Source of the DNA: Paralvinella palmiformis
Taxonomy: Eukaryota; Annelida; Polychaeta; Terebellida; Alvinellidae
Reading direction: 5' to 3'
DNA length: 64,000 bases
Assembly (NCBI GenBank): GCA_025642065.1
Contig: JAODUP010000131.1
Location: 124,001-188,000, forward strand
Positions 13,372 to 24,090 of this stretch are shown here, piece after piece. The notes beneath the pieces were generated by a model, which made no database searches, was not told the origin of the DNA, and saw only the letters and a program-made list of their open reading frames with translations. The position numbers and the translations under genes were made by a program. Numbering within the stretch: position 1 is the stretch's first letter; every line of letters starts with the position of its first letter.

Positions 13372-16300
13372 CACAGGCATGTTAAGGCCTGGCAATCTTC
13401 CCCCTGCAAGACATTTGTTCCAACAGAATTTGCTGAAGTTTTTTTTAAATACATACACAGCTTGATATCGTCTGTATCTCACAGTAGTCAACCCTTCTCA
13501 CTAGGAACACGACACAGAATATAATAGAGGCCAACGTTTTGTGAAAATACAATACTGTGTAAATGGGGACATATAAGTACAATATTTAGATTAAAATAAA
13601 GTTTCTGGTGAGTTTTCAAGTACTTTTCTCATAATGTACATATGTAGTTAATTGTGTATGTGATCAGTACCTAAAAGTAGTGAGATTTATAAATATTTTT
13701 ATGAACATATTTAACTATTCCATGCATATATTGTTTCATTAAGCCAGTTTAATCGAAAATAAAACGATACGCTAAAAAAAAGATTATTGATAAAATCATG
13801 CTACTTATTCAACATTAAAAATGTACATCATTTGGTGACTCCATGGCTATATCGTATGGAAAAGGGCACCGTGATTAAGTAAAACTTTCTAATAAGAATA
13901 TGTCTTATCACTAACTTAAATACCTCATACAGCAACATTTGCCATATTTATCTAAGCAAAGTAAAGTATAAAGCTGAGTAATCCGAGTAGCACATATATT
14001 ACCCTAGGTTTCCTCAAGTATTAAATCAGTGGTTCTGGTGATGCATTGCGCAATCATAAGGCCAGGCAATGTTTGCCAAGTGTTCAACTGTTCAAAACTG
14101 TCTGTGTTTCGCCTAATTGTTCACACCTTTACTACTTTTGTTATATGTGAAGAAATACACTGATCTTATTCCTCTGATTATCAATGCATTACTAAAAACA
14201 AATGTAGGTGGTAATTGTGTTGTATGTGTATCCTATATTCTCATTAATCTCCATTTTGTATATAACATTACAAAGTCTTGTATCACAAGCAAGAGCTTGG
14301 CATGGTGTATGTGGAACAATAATGGATGTCTATCTGATGTAAGAAATCCCAGAAAATAATTATATCCAGAAATTCCTGATTCAATTTCATCTGGAACAGC
14401 TTCAATATTACAATGGCCAGTTCATTAGCTGTCTCCAACATTGGCACATTCACAGTAAAACTGATAAATTCGTATGTCTAAATGAGTCGTAAATATTGGA
14501 TTACTGTTCTGGATTATGCAGTTGCTAATGGCATACATCCCTGGGAGATGATTTCAGTGCTGAACTGTACTGGCCATATCAGGGTGGAGGAACAGTGCAA
14601 AAAAAAGTAGTCTATTGAATTATTGGAACAAAACTGTAAGGTTTATTAGAGGAAGACTTAAACATCATAAAAAGGATTCTCTACCTAAAATTCGTAAATA
14701 AATACAAATTTAAAAAACAACAGTCTTTCATGTTTTCCTGTACTTTGCTTCCAAAGAACTGTAAGACACCCCCCCCCCCCATTATGAAGAATGTCTTTTA
14801 ACACAAGATAAAATCATACACAAGACCCCTACAGGTTTATGACATACTTGGTAAATATAAATTGGTAAAGATATGACGTATATTTTCAATCTTCTCCCAC
14901 AACCCATTACACAAAGTGTGGCCCGGAGTTACACTAAACCTATAATACCCACCAATGATCAAAATTAAGGATTCACTCTCACACAATTATTATATATTCT
15001 AAATAGTGATATAACATACAGAATTAACCCCTTTAAAGAATTTCTAAAACAATTAACCGTCCACTGTTTAGCAAATTGATAATAATTTAATCATATAATT
15101 ATATACATACCAAATGTGCACAAACAAAATCAGACAGATAAGGCTCTAAAATGAGCAAGTCATTTCATGGTACAACTCCAGGTAGTACATTTCATGACAG
15201 TTTTCATAAACAAAGAACTTAATAGAAACATAATGATAAATCTGGAATCTGATTTACAAGATATGATATCATTATCATGATATATTATGTTTTATAAATT
15301 TATGAATATAATTCTCTCAGTCATAGGAAAAAACACATAATAGCTGTCTTCGGTATTTAAATAAAAACAGTAAACATCAGTTTACTTGTTTTCTTCACTG
15401 CTGACTCCATCAGAGATCTTTCATAGAATTCTATATAATTAACATAAGTGTCAATCTCAATTCCGCCATATACTGCAATGTTGCTGTTTTACCAGAATTT
15501 CTATGCTGTCTAAAACTAGTACTATAACTTCCACAGTTAAGTACTCGGTGTAAAAATGTATCTGTTTTACGTGTAACTTTTCTAAGATGGAAGTGTCTCC
15601 CAGTACACAAGCATATTTCCTCAAACCAACAGAAATTACCTATTGGTAACCAAAGGTTTTGTAAGTATTCTATATAAAACTCACATTTGTTCAACAATCA
15701 TCGTCATTAGTACAGAACACTTGTTTTGTTCACTACTGACTCTACTGGGAATTACTTTCATAAAGAACCTCATATAATTAACATATATACAATCCTAGAT
15801 TGCACTATAATACTGAACTGTTTCCATTTAATGACCAATTCTATGACGTGAAATGAAAGATGAAAAACTCTTATGACATAAACTAACCTGGGTTTGGACC
15901 CATGTATTATAGATCAGTGTGGAACTGTGCTATCAGTTAAACAATGGAGGCTGCCCACACCAACTCTTAAAACAATGTAGGTTCAGTGACTACTAAAAAT
16001 ATTTTAAAAGGGTAGCAGGATACCCAGCAATACCTAGGAAATAATGCACTCAGTTGATGACCACTTAGTTGAAAATAAAATATACAGAAAACGTCAAAGT
16101 AATTGTGCATAAATATATTGTTTCAAACACAACATTTACATTCTTAGTAACCAAGATACACCAGTTCAAACCAACTTGACCTCTGGTAAAACAACAAACC
16201 AACAATTCTCAGCTATGGGTTTCATGATTAACAATGTTCTTAATTCTTCAGCCTGGAGCATTCACATAGACTGTTCTAGTTGGTAGTTTATGTTGGACCA

Positions 16301-18206
16301 CAGGTCACTAACACCTGAGTTCAAATCTCAGCATGGGCATATCTGAAGGGTGTTTCATCTTCGACTTCATTTCAATAATTTGGATGTCGCTCGGCCCATT
16401 TAGCCTACCATTGTGCACAAAAGTGGCCATAAAATATCAATCAGCATCATCCAACAAACAGTTGTCCTTGAGAGAAGCAGGACTCTTCCAAGTGGAAGCT
16501 ACCTTCATTGTCTGACCTTGGTATTTGTTAATGAACATAGTGAAGCTGAAATGTATGGAAAATTGGAGTCTCGATCTTAAATGGCACATCAGTGGTAATG
16601 ATTGGTATTCTGAATGAATGAATACACCTTCTTCCTTGCCACATTCAGAAAGTATTGTAACCTCAATAACACATGGCATAAGTCAGCCTTGTTCCACTGC
16701 ACATGTATGGTGGATCAATGTTGTGAAAGAGCATGACAGATGTTCCTATATTTAGACTGAGACAATGTGATGGGACTCCTGGAGGTTTCAGTGAATTTAA
16801 AAATTATCTGGGATAACTGACCAATCAAGTCTGATCACAAAATTTGTCAGTTGACTTGTACCAGTGAGCATTACCAGGTAGCTTTGTTTATTTAATGCAG
16901 GTTCTGGGTCCCATTTATAAAGCTGGTTCAGGGGCCCATTTATTTAATGCTGGTTTTGGGGCACTTTTCTTTAATGCCAGTTCAAGGGAACAAAATTGGC
17001 TTTCGTGCAAGCTGAATCTTGTTTTCTAGCTTTGTCTCAGTTTGTCTTCCTGCTGCAACTCCAGATGACAATGGATATGACATCCAATGAGATCATAACA
17101 TTCATCATCAGAGTTTAATCCCACTGAACATTCTTGGACATTTCTAGATGATACAGATTGATCTGCATCGATAACTATACCAAATACATAATATACATAA
17201 ACATAAGCTTTAGTCTAGATAACATTCACACAATGGTAAACTATTTATTAAGCACATTACTGACAAACATGCCAGTGGTAATGAGACTGGCAGTTCAGCT
17301 ATTTCATTAACGGCTAATCTGAATTAATCTCATTCACTAGAAAGTGAATTTTCATGATGTCATTCACAGTCCATATAGCATACTAGATGTTTGAGTATTT
17401 ATTGTTTTATGGCCATTTTTGTGCACAAATTAAGCTAAATGTGCTTAGCAACCTCCAAAGGTAATGAGGCAATGTGAAAGATAAAACTCTCCATAGCACA
17501 CTGCATTCATATACAATTCATGGTAACGTGATATTCTCTAATATTATCAGCCTTTTCAATAGCAGGCAACGTCTGACGCTATACGTCGTGTATTTTATAG
17601 TCCCTTGTCACCTATTTTATCAGCAGAAAATCATTTGGCTACATTGCTTTTTGGCAAAAAGTCGCCTAGAATTCATCAAAAATACTCCATTTCCCCCAAT
17701 TTTTTCAGGGGAGAGTCGCATATCATCCCTTTCAATGGAGAAGGGTCACTACTGTGTTAGTGTGACTACCACTAACCCACGGCCAGTCCTTCTCAACCCC
17801 TCCCCCCAACCGAGATCCAGACCTGTTTTTACAGGCTACTAGTACCACAGATGAGCTGTTACTCTATTCCCTCCTGAAAATCTTAACGCATGATACAAAA
17901 ATGGAGTGCCTCCATGTTGATAGCGTGTTGGACCACAGATCACTACCACCGTGTTCGAATCTCGGCGTGGGAATATCTGAAGGTTGTTTCATCTCTGACT
18001 TTGCTTCATTACCATTGGAGGTTGCTTGACCCATTTAGTCTACCATGTGCACAGAAGTTGCCATAAAATACCAATCATCAATTCATCATCGTCATCATCA
18101 TCATACAAAATATTTATGACAGAAATTCAAAACTAAATGAGCCAAAAATACACTTACCTTTCAGGAAGACTGTAAACAATAAAAGCGAAATGGTACATAT
18201 CCTCAT
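52..18206 (-). CDS. CadA: non-classical cadherin, 5' part of gene (18 coding exons seen, 3' end beyond the window)
   Basis: Coding exons in transcript order: 18158-18206, 9252-9319, 9017-9121, 8333-8464, 7912-8025, 6866-6941, 6632-6750, 6207-6410, 5570-5725, 5426-5452, 5137-5262, 4301-4377, 2815-3091, 2494-2645, 1629-1701, 1079-1154, 737-921, 52-178. Together they give 714 codons with all phases consistent. A hydrophobic N-terminal signal peptide is followed by EC1 (about 22-138), EC2 (to 254, DVNDN 250-254), EC3 (to 365, DVNDN), EC4 (to 483, DVNDN), EC5 (to 590, DINNH), EC6 (to 699, DSNNK) and the start of EC7. The DxNDN and A/T-x-D-x-D motifs are the calcium-linker signatures of cadherins. 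The last exon ends in phase 1 at a good donor, so the gene continues left of position 1. Expected role: calcium-dependent adhesion at the cell surface. Membrane anchor and tail are not visible. Exon structure matches CadB, its divergent neighbour. Confidence 0.9.
737..921 (-). CDS. CadA exon 17: EC6 core
   Basis: 185 nt, phase 1 to 0, with the TAVDGDP calcium motif, [10 protein letters not shown] and YNLT at the end. CadB exon 19 has exactly the same length and phases. Confidence 0.9.
1079..1154 (-). CDS. CadA exon 16: EC5/EC6 linker
   Basis: 76 nt, phase 0 to 1, encoding DINNHAPVF and TIPEDTPSG. It corresponds to CadB exon 18 (70 nt). Confidence 0.88.
1629..1701 (-). CDS. CadA exon 15: EC5
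   Basis: 73 nt, phase 2 to 0, encoding [12 protein letters not shown]. It corresponds to CadB exon 17 (79 nt). Confidence 0.87.
2494..2645 (-). CDS. CadA exon 14: EC5
   Basis: 152 nt, phase 0 to 2. It opens AKDYDRPDG and reads [12 protein letters not shown]. The donor at GGAAA|gttagt was chosen from three GT options because only phase 2 joins exon 15 in frame (asparagine at the junction). Confidence 0.85.
2682..2736. repeat. (CA)n followed by (GA)n microsatellite
   Basis: Compound dinucleotide tract in CadA intron 13, about 80 bp downstream of the exon 13 donor (minus strand). Confidence 0.9.
2815..3091 (-). CDS. CadA exon 13: EC4 core and EC4/EC5 linker
   Basis: 277 nt, phase 2 to 0. It encodes a cysteine-containing insert (C421, C436, C444), then [11 protein letters not shown] and YIVEDEM. 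The donor AAG|gtcaga was preferred over read-through because exon 14 opens with AKDYD. It corresponds to CadB exon 15. Confidence 0.87.
3753..4055 (-). mobile_element. tRNA-derived SINE, family C, with (TTA)n tail
   Basis: Read on the minus strand, the head gctcatgggtagagtg resembles an A box and acaggttcatgcc a B box. The element ends in an (AAT)n tract at 3753-3783 on the plus strand. It lies in the CadA intron between exons 12 and 13, in the sense of the gene. Confidence 0.55.
4301..4377 (-). CDS. CadA exon 12: EC4
   Basis: 77 nt, phase 0 to 2, encoding [11 protein letters not shown], the A-x-D-x-D calcium motif. It corresponds to CadB exon 14 (65 nt, also phase 0 to 2). Confidence 0.87.
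4640..4945 (-). mobile_element. tRNA-derived SINE, family B (older copy)
   Basis: Shares a diagnostic body (accctgagggt, gtcactgcc, tttacgtcct, ttaacatcccc, atccctggaaa) with the copy at 42735-43020. The diverged tRNA-like head is at the right end on the minus strand. It lies in the CadA intron between exons 11 and 12. Confidence 0.7.
5137..5262 (-). CDS. CadA exon 11: EC3/EC4 linker
   Basis: 126 nt, phase 0 to 0, encoding [11 protein letters not shown] then the first strand of EC4. The acceptor is ttctttag; an in-frame stop just upstream rules out a longer exon. With exon 10 it corresponds to the single CadB exon 13. Confidence 0.87.
5426..5452 (-). CDS. CadA exon 10: 27-nt microexon in EC3
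   Basis: 27 nt, phase 0 to 0, encoding DNTPFKSLM between acceptor catgttttag and donor gtaagtg. An in-frame TAG at the acceptor fixes the start. It supplies the loop expected between exons 9 and 11, although about four residues (the usual V-x-A-x) are still missing compared with CadB exon 13. Confidence 0.6.
5570..5725 (-). CDS. CadA exon 9: EC3 core
   Basis: 156 nt, phase 0 to 0, ending [12 protein letters not shown] at gtaagg. It corresponds to CadB exon 12 (153 nt). Confidence 0.87.
5726..6206. repeat. CadA intron 8 with (TTA)n microsatellite
   Basis: AT-rich intron; the only structure seen is an (ATT)n tract at about 6047-6086. Confidence 0.7.
6207..6410 (-). CDS. CadA exon 8: EC2/EC3 linker
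   Basis: 204 nt, phase 0 to 0. It encodes [11 protein letters not shown], a canonical calcium linker, and ends VVDHDQ at a weaker gttggt donor. It corresponds to CadB exon 11. Confidence 0.9.
6632..6750 (-). CDS. CadA exon 7: EC2
   Basis: 119 nt, phase 1 to 0. It encodes FFKIDPVRG and LDRE, the usual EC mid-repeat motifs. It corresponds to CadB exon 10. Confidence 0.87.
6866..6941 (-). CDS. CadA exon 6: EC2
   Basis: 76 nt, phase 0 to 1, donor gtaagt. It encodes the VTAVDGDG calcium motif. It corresponds to CadB exon 9, which is also phase 0 to 1. Confidence 0.86.
7578..7620. repeat. (TA)n microsatellite
   Basis: About 21 TA units in CadA intron 5 (6942-7911), which otherwise holds nothing recognisable. 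Confidence 0.9.
7912..8025 (-). CDS. CadA exon 5: EC1/EC2 linker
   Basis: 114 nt, phase 0 to 0. It encodes NIQDVPPVF, a degenerate DxNDxxPxF linker, then TIPEDVPI opening EC2. It corresponds to CadB exon 8, whose linker is also degenerate. Confidence 0.88.
8131..8200. repeat. (TA)n microsatellite
   Basis: About 34 TA units in CadA intron 4 (8026-8332). Confidence 0.9.
8333..8464 (-). CDS. CadA exon 4: EC1 core
   Basis: 132 nt, phase 0 to 0. It starts NPCDYF, supplying the second cysteine (C77), and carries the [16 protein letters not shown] strand typical of EC repeats. It corresponds to CadB exon 7. Confidence 0.88.
8465..9016. other. CadA intron 3
   Basis: AT-rich sequence; no repeat or coding signal seen. 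Confidence 0.5.
9017..9121 (-). CDS. CadA exon 3: EC1 calcium motif
   Basis: 105 nt, phase 0 to 0. It encodes DASVGTAV and TDTDTD, the A-x-D-x-D-type calcium motif, plus the first cysteine (C67) of a pair. It corresponds to CadB exon 6. Confidence 0.88.
9252..9319 (-). CDS. CadA exon 2: start of EC1
   Basis: 68 nt, phase 1 to 0, acceptor cttccag and donor gtgagtg. It encodes DAPRF and the TSIRE strand that opens the first EC repeat. Confidence 0.85.
9425..9490 (+). mobile_element. SINE tail fragment, family D
   Basis: The run gaatggcctaaattgtgccg followed by a gtcgttaaac segment and an attcatccatc tail looks like the 3' end of another SINE. No head is visible. Confidence 0.35.
9757..9880 (-). 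mobile_element. SINE family A, minus-strand copy
   Basis: On the minus strand it has a diverged head (ggccaaactggtagggtg, then acatgacccag) and the family-A body ending in ggcccatttagtctacc. Confidence 0.5.
10140..10210 (-). mobile_element. SINE family A head fragment, minus strand
   Basis: The minus strand reads gtgcttccatggtgcaactg and then ttatgggatcaaatcc, matching the A-box and B-box positions of the family head. Confidence 0.4.
11279..11345. repeat. (AT)n microsatellite
   Basis: About 33 AT units, preceded by a T-rich run. Confidence 0.9.
12270..12390 (+). repeat. degenerate GAGT/GTGA tandem tract
   Basis: Repeated gagtgagt, agtgagtgac and ggtgagttag units over about 120 bp, with interruptions. 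A perfect 16-bp palindrome, gtagtaatattactac, follows at 12398-12413. Confidence 0.6.
13319..13371. repeat. (TG)n microsatellite
   Basis: About 26 units with one interruption. Open frames across it are repeat artefacts. Confidence 0.9.
15845..15960 (-). mobile_element. SINE family A head, minus strand
   Basis: The minus strand reads gcctccattgtttaactgat, a diverged A box, then acatgggtccaaacccagg at the B-box position and tttttcatctttcattt from the family body. Confidence 0.5.
16270..16450 (+). mobile_element. SINE family A copy
   Basis: Diverged head ctagttggtag, then ggaccacaggtcacta, gagttcaaatctcagc, the body catatctgaagggtgtttca and the tail aaagtggccataaaatatca. Confidence 0.75.
16893..16990 (+). 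repeat. imperfect tandem repeat of about 35 bp
   Basis: Three diverged copies built on tttaatgcnggttcngggncccattta. Confidence 0.5.
17405..17465 (-). mobile_element. SINE family A 3' fragment, minus strand
   Basis: The minus strand carries cctcattacctttggaggtt and then tgtgcacaaaaatggccata, the family-A 3' body. Confidence 0.6.
17904..18104 (+). mobile_element. SINE family A copy, near full length
   Basis: Head gcctccatgttgatagcgtg, then ggaccacagatcactaccac and gtgttcgaatctcggcgtgg, the body, and a (TCA)n tail. It ends about 50 bp from CadA exon 1, antisense to the gene. Confidence 0.8.
18158..18206 (-). CDS. CadA exon 1: start codon and signal peptide
   Basis: ATG at 18206-18204 encodes [16 protein letters not shown], a short hydrophobic signal peptide. 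The donor is AAAG|gtaagtg and the exon ends in phase 1. It sits 8.8 kb upstream of exon 2, whose phase-1 acceptor fits exactly. Confidence 0.82.
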
Positions 18207-18264
18207 TTTGAACAGGTGTGACTGGCACCAAGACTGGCTCTGTAGGCTTTATCTTATGAGTTAT
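18207..18264 (-). other. CadA 5' UTR part of exon 1
   Basis: A strong acceptor (tttctctccag at 18265 and upstream on the minus strand) precedes 58 nt of untranslated sequence before the ATG. This implies at least one further upstream non-coding exon. Confidence 0.6.
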
Positions 18265-18793
18265 CTGGAGAGAAATAAATTGATGGATTTATTAACTTTG
18301 ATAAATCATAATGGTGAATGGGATGGGGGAGGTTTCACATAAATTAGTTTAATAATATGGGATAGTCACCATAAAAGAAATAACCCAAATGTACTTACAT
18401 TGAGCCTATTTCTGGACACAAAAAAAATGGTGGTTTCTGCACAAGTTTATTAGATTTGTATATAGTAAAAGACTTTAAATTATTGTAACTAATATCTGGA
18501 CTTGTATAATAGGTCGATGATATTGGTTTTAACTGTATATAAATCTGCTTTATTATTACACGTAATGATAATGCGGTATTAATGCGCTTCTCATTTATTG
18601 CTAAAAGTTCAACCTTTTTATTACTTTGGCAGAATATATTTAACAACTTGTGTTTCTTTTATTCCTATTTTGATAATATCCCATTAGCTATCCTGACTGA
18701 TAATTATAACTCAAACTTTTCATATCAAACCTACCAGCAGTAAAATGTTTCTTTAGGCAACATAAAGCGCACATGATACATTATATTGTCATA

Positions 18794-18834
<41 letters not shown>

Positions 18835-21800
18835 GACCCAGGAACACCCTTAAGTTCCTAAAATATAGGTCGTCCTTTAAGGCAGATTTAGATTTTTACA
18901 ATTACCAATTACAAGAAATAGACAAATGAAGGTCTTTTAGATCCTAATTGTTACCAAGAAATTCCGAGGACACGTTTCGCTGGAGATGTTAAGACACTTC
19001 CTAAGATTTGTAAACAAATCCAACTAAGGAAATTAATCTCCTCACATAAAAAGGTAAAAACAAACAACATAAATACACAATATAAGTACACATCATACAA
19101 GCATGTTAGCAGCTAGATGTATTAATACATCTCTCAACAACTTCAATAGACATATATAGCTGACACTGAGTCTGTACAGCAACGGTAAATCAACAACACG
19201 TAGCTGCTGATTCACACTAGGAGGGGGTGTGAGTGGCCCGGTATGTGAACGCACAGAAAAAGCTGTCACCTTGATCAACCACAAAAAAAGCAATCTGTCA
19301 TAAAAATAAGAGGTGATCCTCCAAAAGTCCAAGATGAGGGTAAAGTTTGCTACCTGACTGGGGTATGCGATTCTTCATCAAAACATTACGGATGGTTAAT
19401 GCCAGCATCCTAATTTAAACGAGACCAGGCTGGTGTAGAACAAATGAATGTTCTGTAGCAATGAAGGTCATTAAATAATACATAAACAGCATTATCCGAG
19501 ATCACCTCTACACTCGACAGGTCTGCCATACTGAAGGGTTAACAAGAGGCAGAATTGAGCACAGAGTACTGAAAGTTAATGGCGGCAACTTCACATACTT
19601 AACATCACATTTGTGTATCAGACCACCACCGATGCCAAATAACTGGGCTTCGATCTGTTGTACAAATTGGAGAGGACAGCCCACTTTCTTATTAGAAAAT
19701 AGTATCGGATAAACATCATTTAGAAATACACCTGCCAACAGGTGAAATGACATAACAAACGAGATTCTCACTCCAAGTCAAAACGCATGTTCCCCTCAGA
19801 AATAGACATGCACACTCAGTATCACATCTGAAACTGAGACCGACACAAAATCAAACTCGGTTGGTCACCTGTAAAGGCAGCCACCTGTACATACTGGCAT
19901 GATTTCATCAAACTTTTTGCCTGGCCACTAGAACAAAACAAACGTCCATTAAGTAGTTCAGTAGATCTAAAATTAATCAATAATACACTTATTTATATGG
20001 TATCATCACAGGTAATCTACTGAATACCGAAGGAAATAAAACAAATCAGTCATTAGCTACAGGTAGGCTCAAACAGGTATGAACAGTGTTGACCTTATGA
20101 TCAATCTGTTCTTTCCGTTTTGATGTCACCATACATATGTTACATTTTATCAGACTTCTTAACTTTACTGATGTTGGCAAGTTAATCTTTATAAGTGTAT
20201 GGACTTGCAGATTAGTGGATCATTAGAGAATCAAATTTCCTATTTTCAAATCCACTTAGAATTTCACTCAAAACCGTTCAGCCATGAAGATTTGAGAATA
20301 CTGACTGCTGAAACCTTCCTAAATTTAGAAACTGCAACTGAAAATGCTACCTCCTATCTAAGGCAAAGTGTTGTTTTAGTACATTAGCAGACTTAAACAA
20401 ATGCAGTGATTGGGTAGGTACGTATTAAGTCAATGGTAAACTGATGTATACAGGCAAGCACAACTGTTAAGGTACTTCAATATCAATAGCAAATGCTTTG
20501 CATTCCATCCCTTTCCTGATGTGAAACAACGTAGATCACACAGAATTACAGGTGTTATAATATGTACGTATTAGCCATGCTGCATATTAAATCTTTCACA
20601 CTGACAGGAGCTGCACCTTCTCGTGTTGTTTGTGTTGTGTATATGAAAACATGCAGGCAAGCAAATGGCTTTCATCCATTCAGTCAAGGTCTCGCTGCAG
20701 CTCAACATGACTTCCAGGTTTAGCCCACACAGTGAAGTACTGATATTTTGATTGACATATTATTACAATTACAATGGAGAGAATTTTTATTATGGCTTAG
20801 TCAGCTGATTGTGAGAAACTCAGTGTTTTATTGCATTTCCATGAAACCTTTCAACTTGCTTAAACTCATCCATTCTCCGAGTTCACAGAGACAGACTCAG
20901 ACATGGTAATGGCCTCATTCTATTCTACCACAGGAGAGTCCAGTTTGAATACGAGGTAAGAAATGGGGGTCATTTGCATAAAGATGTTTATGTACACTAT
21001 ATTTTGTACAAGTGTACTGAAGAAATGTAGTTCCCAAATAGCGCCTTGGGTGGTAACATAGAGCACTAACTGTTATTTTTGTGTTAAGTGGTGAGAGATA
21101 ATTTGTTCATGATAACTAAATAGGTTCTGTTGATGAGCGATTTGGTGATGGGTAGGCAAGAGTATTTAATGAATTTATTTACATATGAGCAGGATTTACA
21201 AAGTAAAAATATGTTATAAACTGTAAACAAAACTGTTTAAAATATTGAACATTGTAAATAATGAAAAACAAAAATTGTATCACCAAAAAGTTTACTTCAC
21301 GTTCAGTATGTTTTAATAATACTTATTAAGTACTATTAAGTATTATTATTATTCACATGACTATTAAGTTAATAGTCATGTAAATTTGTATATGATTTAG
21401 TTTTAGTTGACAGGATTTGTTTATGTGTTATTAGGAACATCTAAATTTGAAATGGGAATAGAGATCAGGATAGAACACTCGGCTTATTATGTCAATACAG
21501 TTATATGCCACAGCACTCACTATGTACAATTCACTTTCACTTAAGTTTCGTATCCAGCATATAACACGACACTGACAGCTCATTTAAGTCTGATTGCCAT
21601 AAACGACATTGACAGCTATTGTTCAGTTCCGTTTAAACCTACCTCCAGATAATGGACACTTTAACAAGCCAATTAAAATGATAATATATAGGAGTTTTAT
21701 TTCCACTACTGTGGCAATCATTCCGTTACAGTCTTTCACTTATAACAGATGTTACCTTTAGCTTGCCATTAACAAAATGGTTTTAAGAAATCTATTTAAC

Positions 21801-22440
21801 ATTTCTTTGTTGATATTAACCACTTTAAATAGAGGTGGACGATAGTATTGAAGGAAGTACTACAAATATCATTTGTTAGGAAGCTGGTTCACACAAAGTA
21901 ATAATTAATATTCTCACCTCTGTGGTGTTTCAAACTTAATTACCATGTTAGAGTGAACCACTATATACAGATATCCCCAGGTGGTTTATTTTAAAACGTT
22001 GTTACATATATGATGAACATAAATGGTACGAAAACTTGGTACTCTAGATAACATAATAACTATTGGTTCTCTATACTTAACTATGGGGGGGGGGTCTGTG
22101 CCTTTTGCCCACTAGACACACACATACATACATACACGCACGCACGCACACACACACTATATATACGTGTGTGTGTATGTATGTGTGCTAATTAAATGCA
22201 TAAAATTACTCTCCACACTGTCAAACAGTTACATAATAATATGTACTTGTTTGTGCTTGCATGCAGTTAATGTGTTCTGTATGACACACACACACATGGG
22301 AGAGAGAAAATGCAGGGGTGATGGGACAATTTGCCGGGACAATCTTAGTATTAGTTAGAAAAGAGACGATAACAGTAACAATCACCACTTCAACCCGATT
22401 CCCCCTTGTATTTCTAAGATAATCAGATCGCAACCGTAAA
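18265..22440. other. non-coding region upstream of CadA exon 1
   Basis: It holds a (TA)n tract at 18797-18832 and short CA/TG tracts at 22129-22160. No coding exon with homology or consistent splice sites was recognised. It probably includes a CadA 5' UTR intron. Confidence 0.5.
18797..18832. repeat. (TA)n microsatellite
   Basis: About 17 units upstream of CadA exon 1. Confidence 0.85.
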
Positions 22441-23640
22441 ACAAGTACCACGTTAAATCACCATACCTGCCCGTTCTGATACAATCAACTCTATCAATGT
22501 AACATCTGTAACCGACGAGCTTCCCAAACACCAAACATCAAAGAGACGCGGATCTCCGTAACAACAAGAACAATCTCAGTTAGTAACTAGAACGGATTCA
22601 CGCTTACAAATCATGCCTACCTGGACTCAGGATTCCATGGCTTTTGCTGATTTTCGGAGGAAACAAATCCAAGTTTAGAAGTATACCTTGTGACAGATGA
22701 GACACGACGAGTTACAGGTAGATAGATAGCCAGCTACGGAGTGACGCGGCCTAGGTGGGTGTATGGGGCGTGTTTATTTTTTCTCTACCACGTCAAGCGT
22801 AACGCGAGGTCTCTTATACCTCAAAACAGCTGCGGGGGGGCACCGTATGTTATCCCAGTCGACAACACTGCTGGCGACTTGTTTAAACCAAGGCCACTAA
22901 CCACCACAGCTCTGGGTTATGAGTAGTGCAAGTAATTCTGCTTACTTCTAGCGACGACAAAAACATACTGGTCGTCGAAGGTTATCCGTCACAGACATAA
23001 CCGTATCTGGCTTCCCGGGATAAGATCAAGCCAACATTTTTAGTTCGGTATAACGTTAACCGGGACGAAACACTACCGAACCAGCGAGAGTAATCGATGC
23101 GTGACGATGCGTTTCTAGTCGTCTGCTCCAGGAATGCCTCACCGATTGTATGGATTTCCTGTCAAAAACTCGGTGATGTGACACACTCGGCCTGGTGATA
23201 GCGTCGCAACTCTAAGGATTTCGGTCATAAATAGATCTGTTAGGTTATTAATCTATCCCGGGCGCGACTGGGTAAGTAAAAACTTGTTAGCTTTGGTAAT
23301 TACTCCGGTATACTCACCTGCTCTGCTGATGGAAGATAGATGAGGTGGTTAAAATAAGTGAACATTCAACCTTAAATAAACACCAACATAGGGCTAACCT
23401 GATGATAGATCCACACGACGTGTTATTAGGGTTATCTGTATACATCATTATATGTGACGAGTTCCACTAACATCGAGCTAAGCCGCCTATACCCTAAAGA
23501 TCATAAGCCTAAGGTGAAACAAATGGAATGTACTCCAGGTGGAATAACTGAACTCTGTAAACATCTGAAGTACGTTGCGTTCACATTACACTTACGTACG
23601 ACTAGTGTCAGTCTGGACGACGTTCAGGTTAAGAGATTTA
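22440..23640. promoter_or_regulatory. CpG-rich island-like patch, candidate promoter
   Basis: CpG dinucleotides are frequent here (for example 22741-22900 and 22960-23240), while the rest of the window is CpG-poor. On the minus strand a strong donor, cagcagagcag|gtgagtatac, would end a 5' non-coding exon at 23318, and CadA exon 1 has a matching upstream acceptor at 18265. This makes the patch the best candidate for the CadA promoter, possibly shared with CadB. No TATA box is asserted. Confidence 0.45.
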
Positions 23641-23903
23641 CATATTTAAATCAAGGTTCGTTTATAAATAGTTGTGAACCAGGTATTTAATCATATTTTA
23701 AACACCTGTATTGCTTGGAACGGCTTGTTCTGTCTGGTTCATTTATAATTTGATTTAAAGTATCAAGGATGTTATACATAGTCTGTATTGTTATTATCAT
23801 CTGCTACACACTGTTTGTCATTATATTGTACACATGTTGGACAATTACCCGATTTAGCGTGTACATTCAGTGAGACCGGTTATACTATACTGTACACCTC
23901 ATA

Positions 23904-24090
23904 GAGGGCACATCCATGGCCTAACTGGTAGCACAGTTAGCCACAGATCTATAGCACCTGGGTTCAAAACCCGACAGGGATAAGTCAGAAGGGTGTTTCA
24001 TCTTTCACTTCGCCTCATTACCTTTGGACGTCAATCGGTCCATTTAGCTTACCTTGTGCACAAAAGTGGCTGTAAAACAGCAAGATTTAT
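23904..24090 (+). mobile_element. SINE family A copy, variant subfamily
   Basis: Head ggcctaactggtagcacagt and B-box-like gggttcaaaacccgac, then the family body and aaaagtggctgtaaaacagc. It shares its head variant and the cagcaagatttat end with the copy at 32553-32730. Confidence 0.7.

Larger units (their letters stand above)
9320..18157 (-). other. CadA intron 1 (8.8 kb)
   Basis: No coding exon compatible with the phase-1 junction between exons 1 and 2 was found. It holds SINE fragments (9425-9490, 9757-9880, 10140-10210, 15845-15960, 16270-16450, 17405-17465, 17904-18104), microsatellites (11279-11345, 11825-11872, 13319-13371), a GAGT-rich degenerate tract (12270-12390) and an imperfect tandem repeat (16893-16990). 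Confidence 0.6.

Noticed and set aside
13254..13524. His-Thr and Cys-Val repeat proteins
   Set aside because: Translations of a (TG)n microsatellite.
17474..17842. 122-codon plus-strand open frame
   Set aside because: No recognisable family, no splice or promoter context, low-complexity composition.
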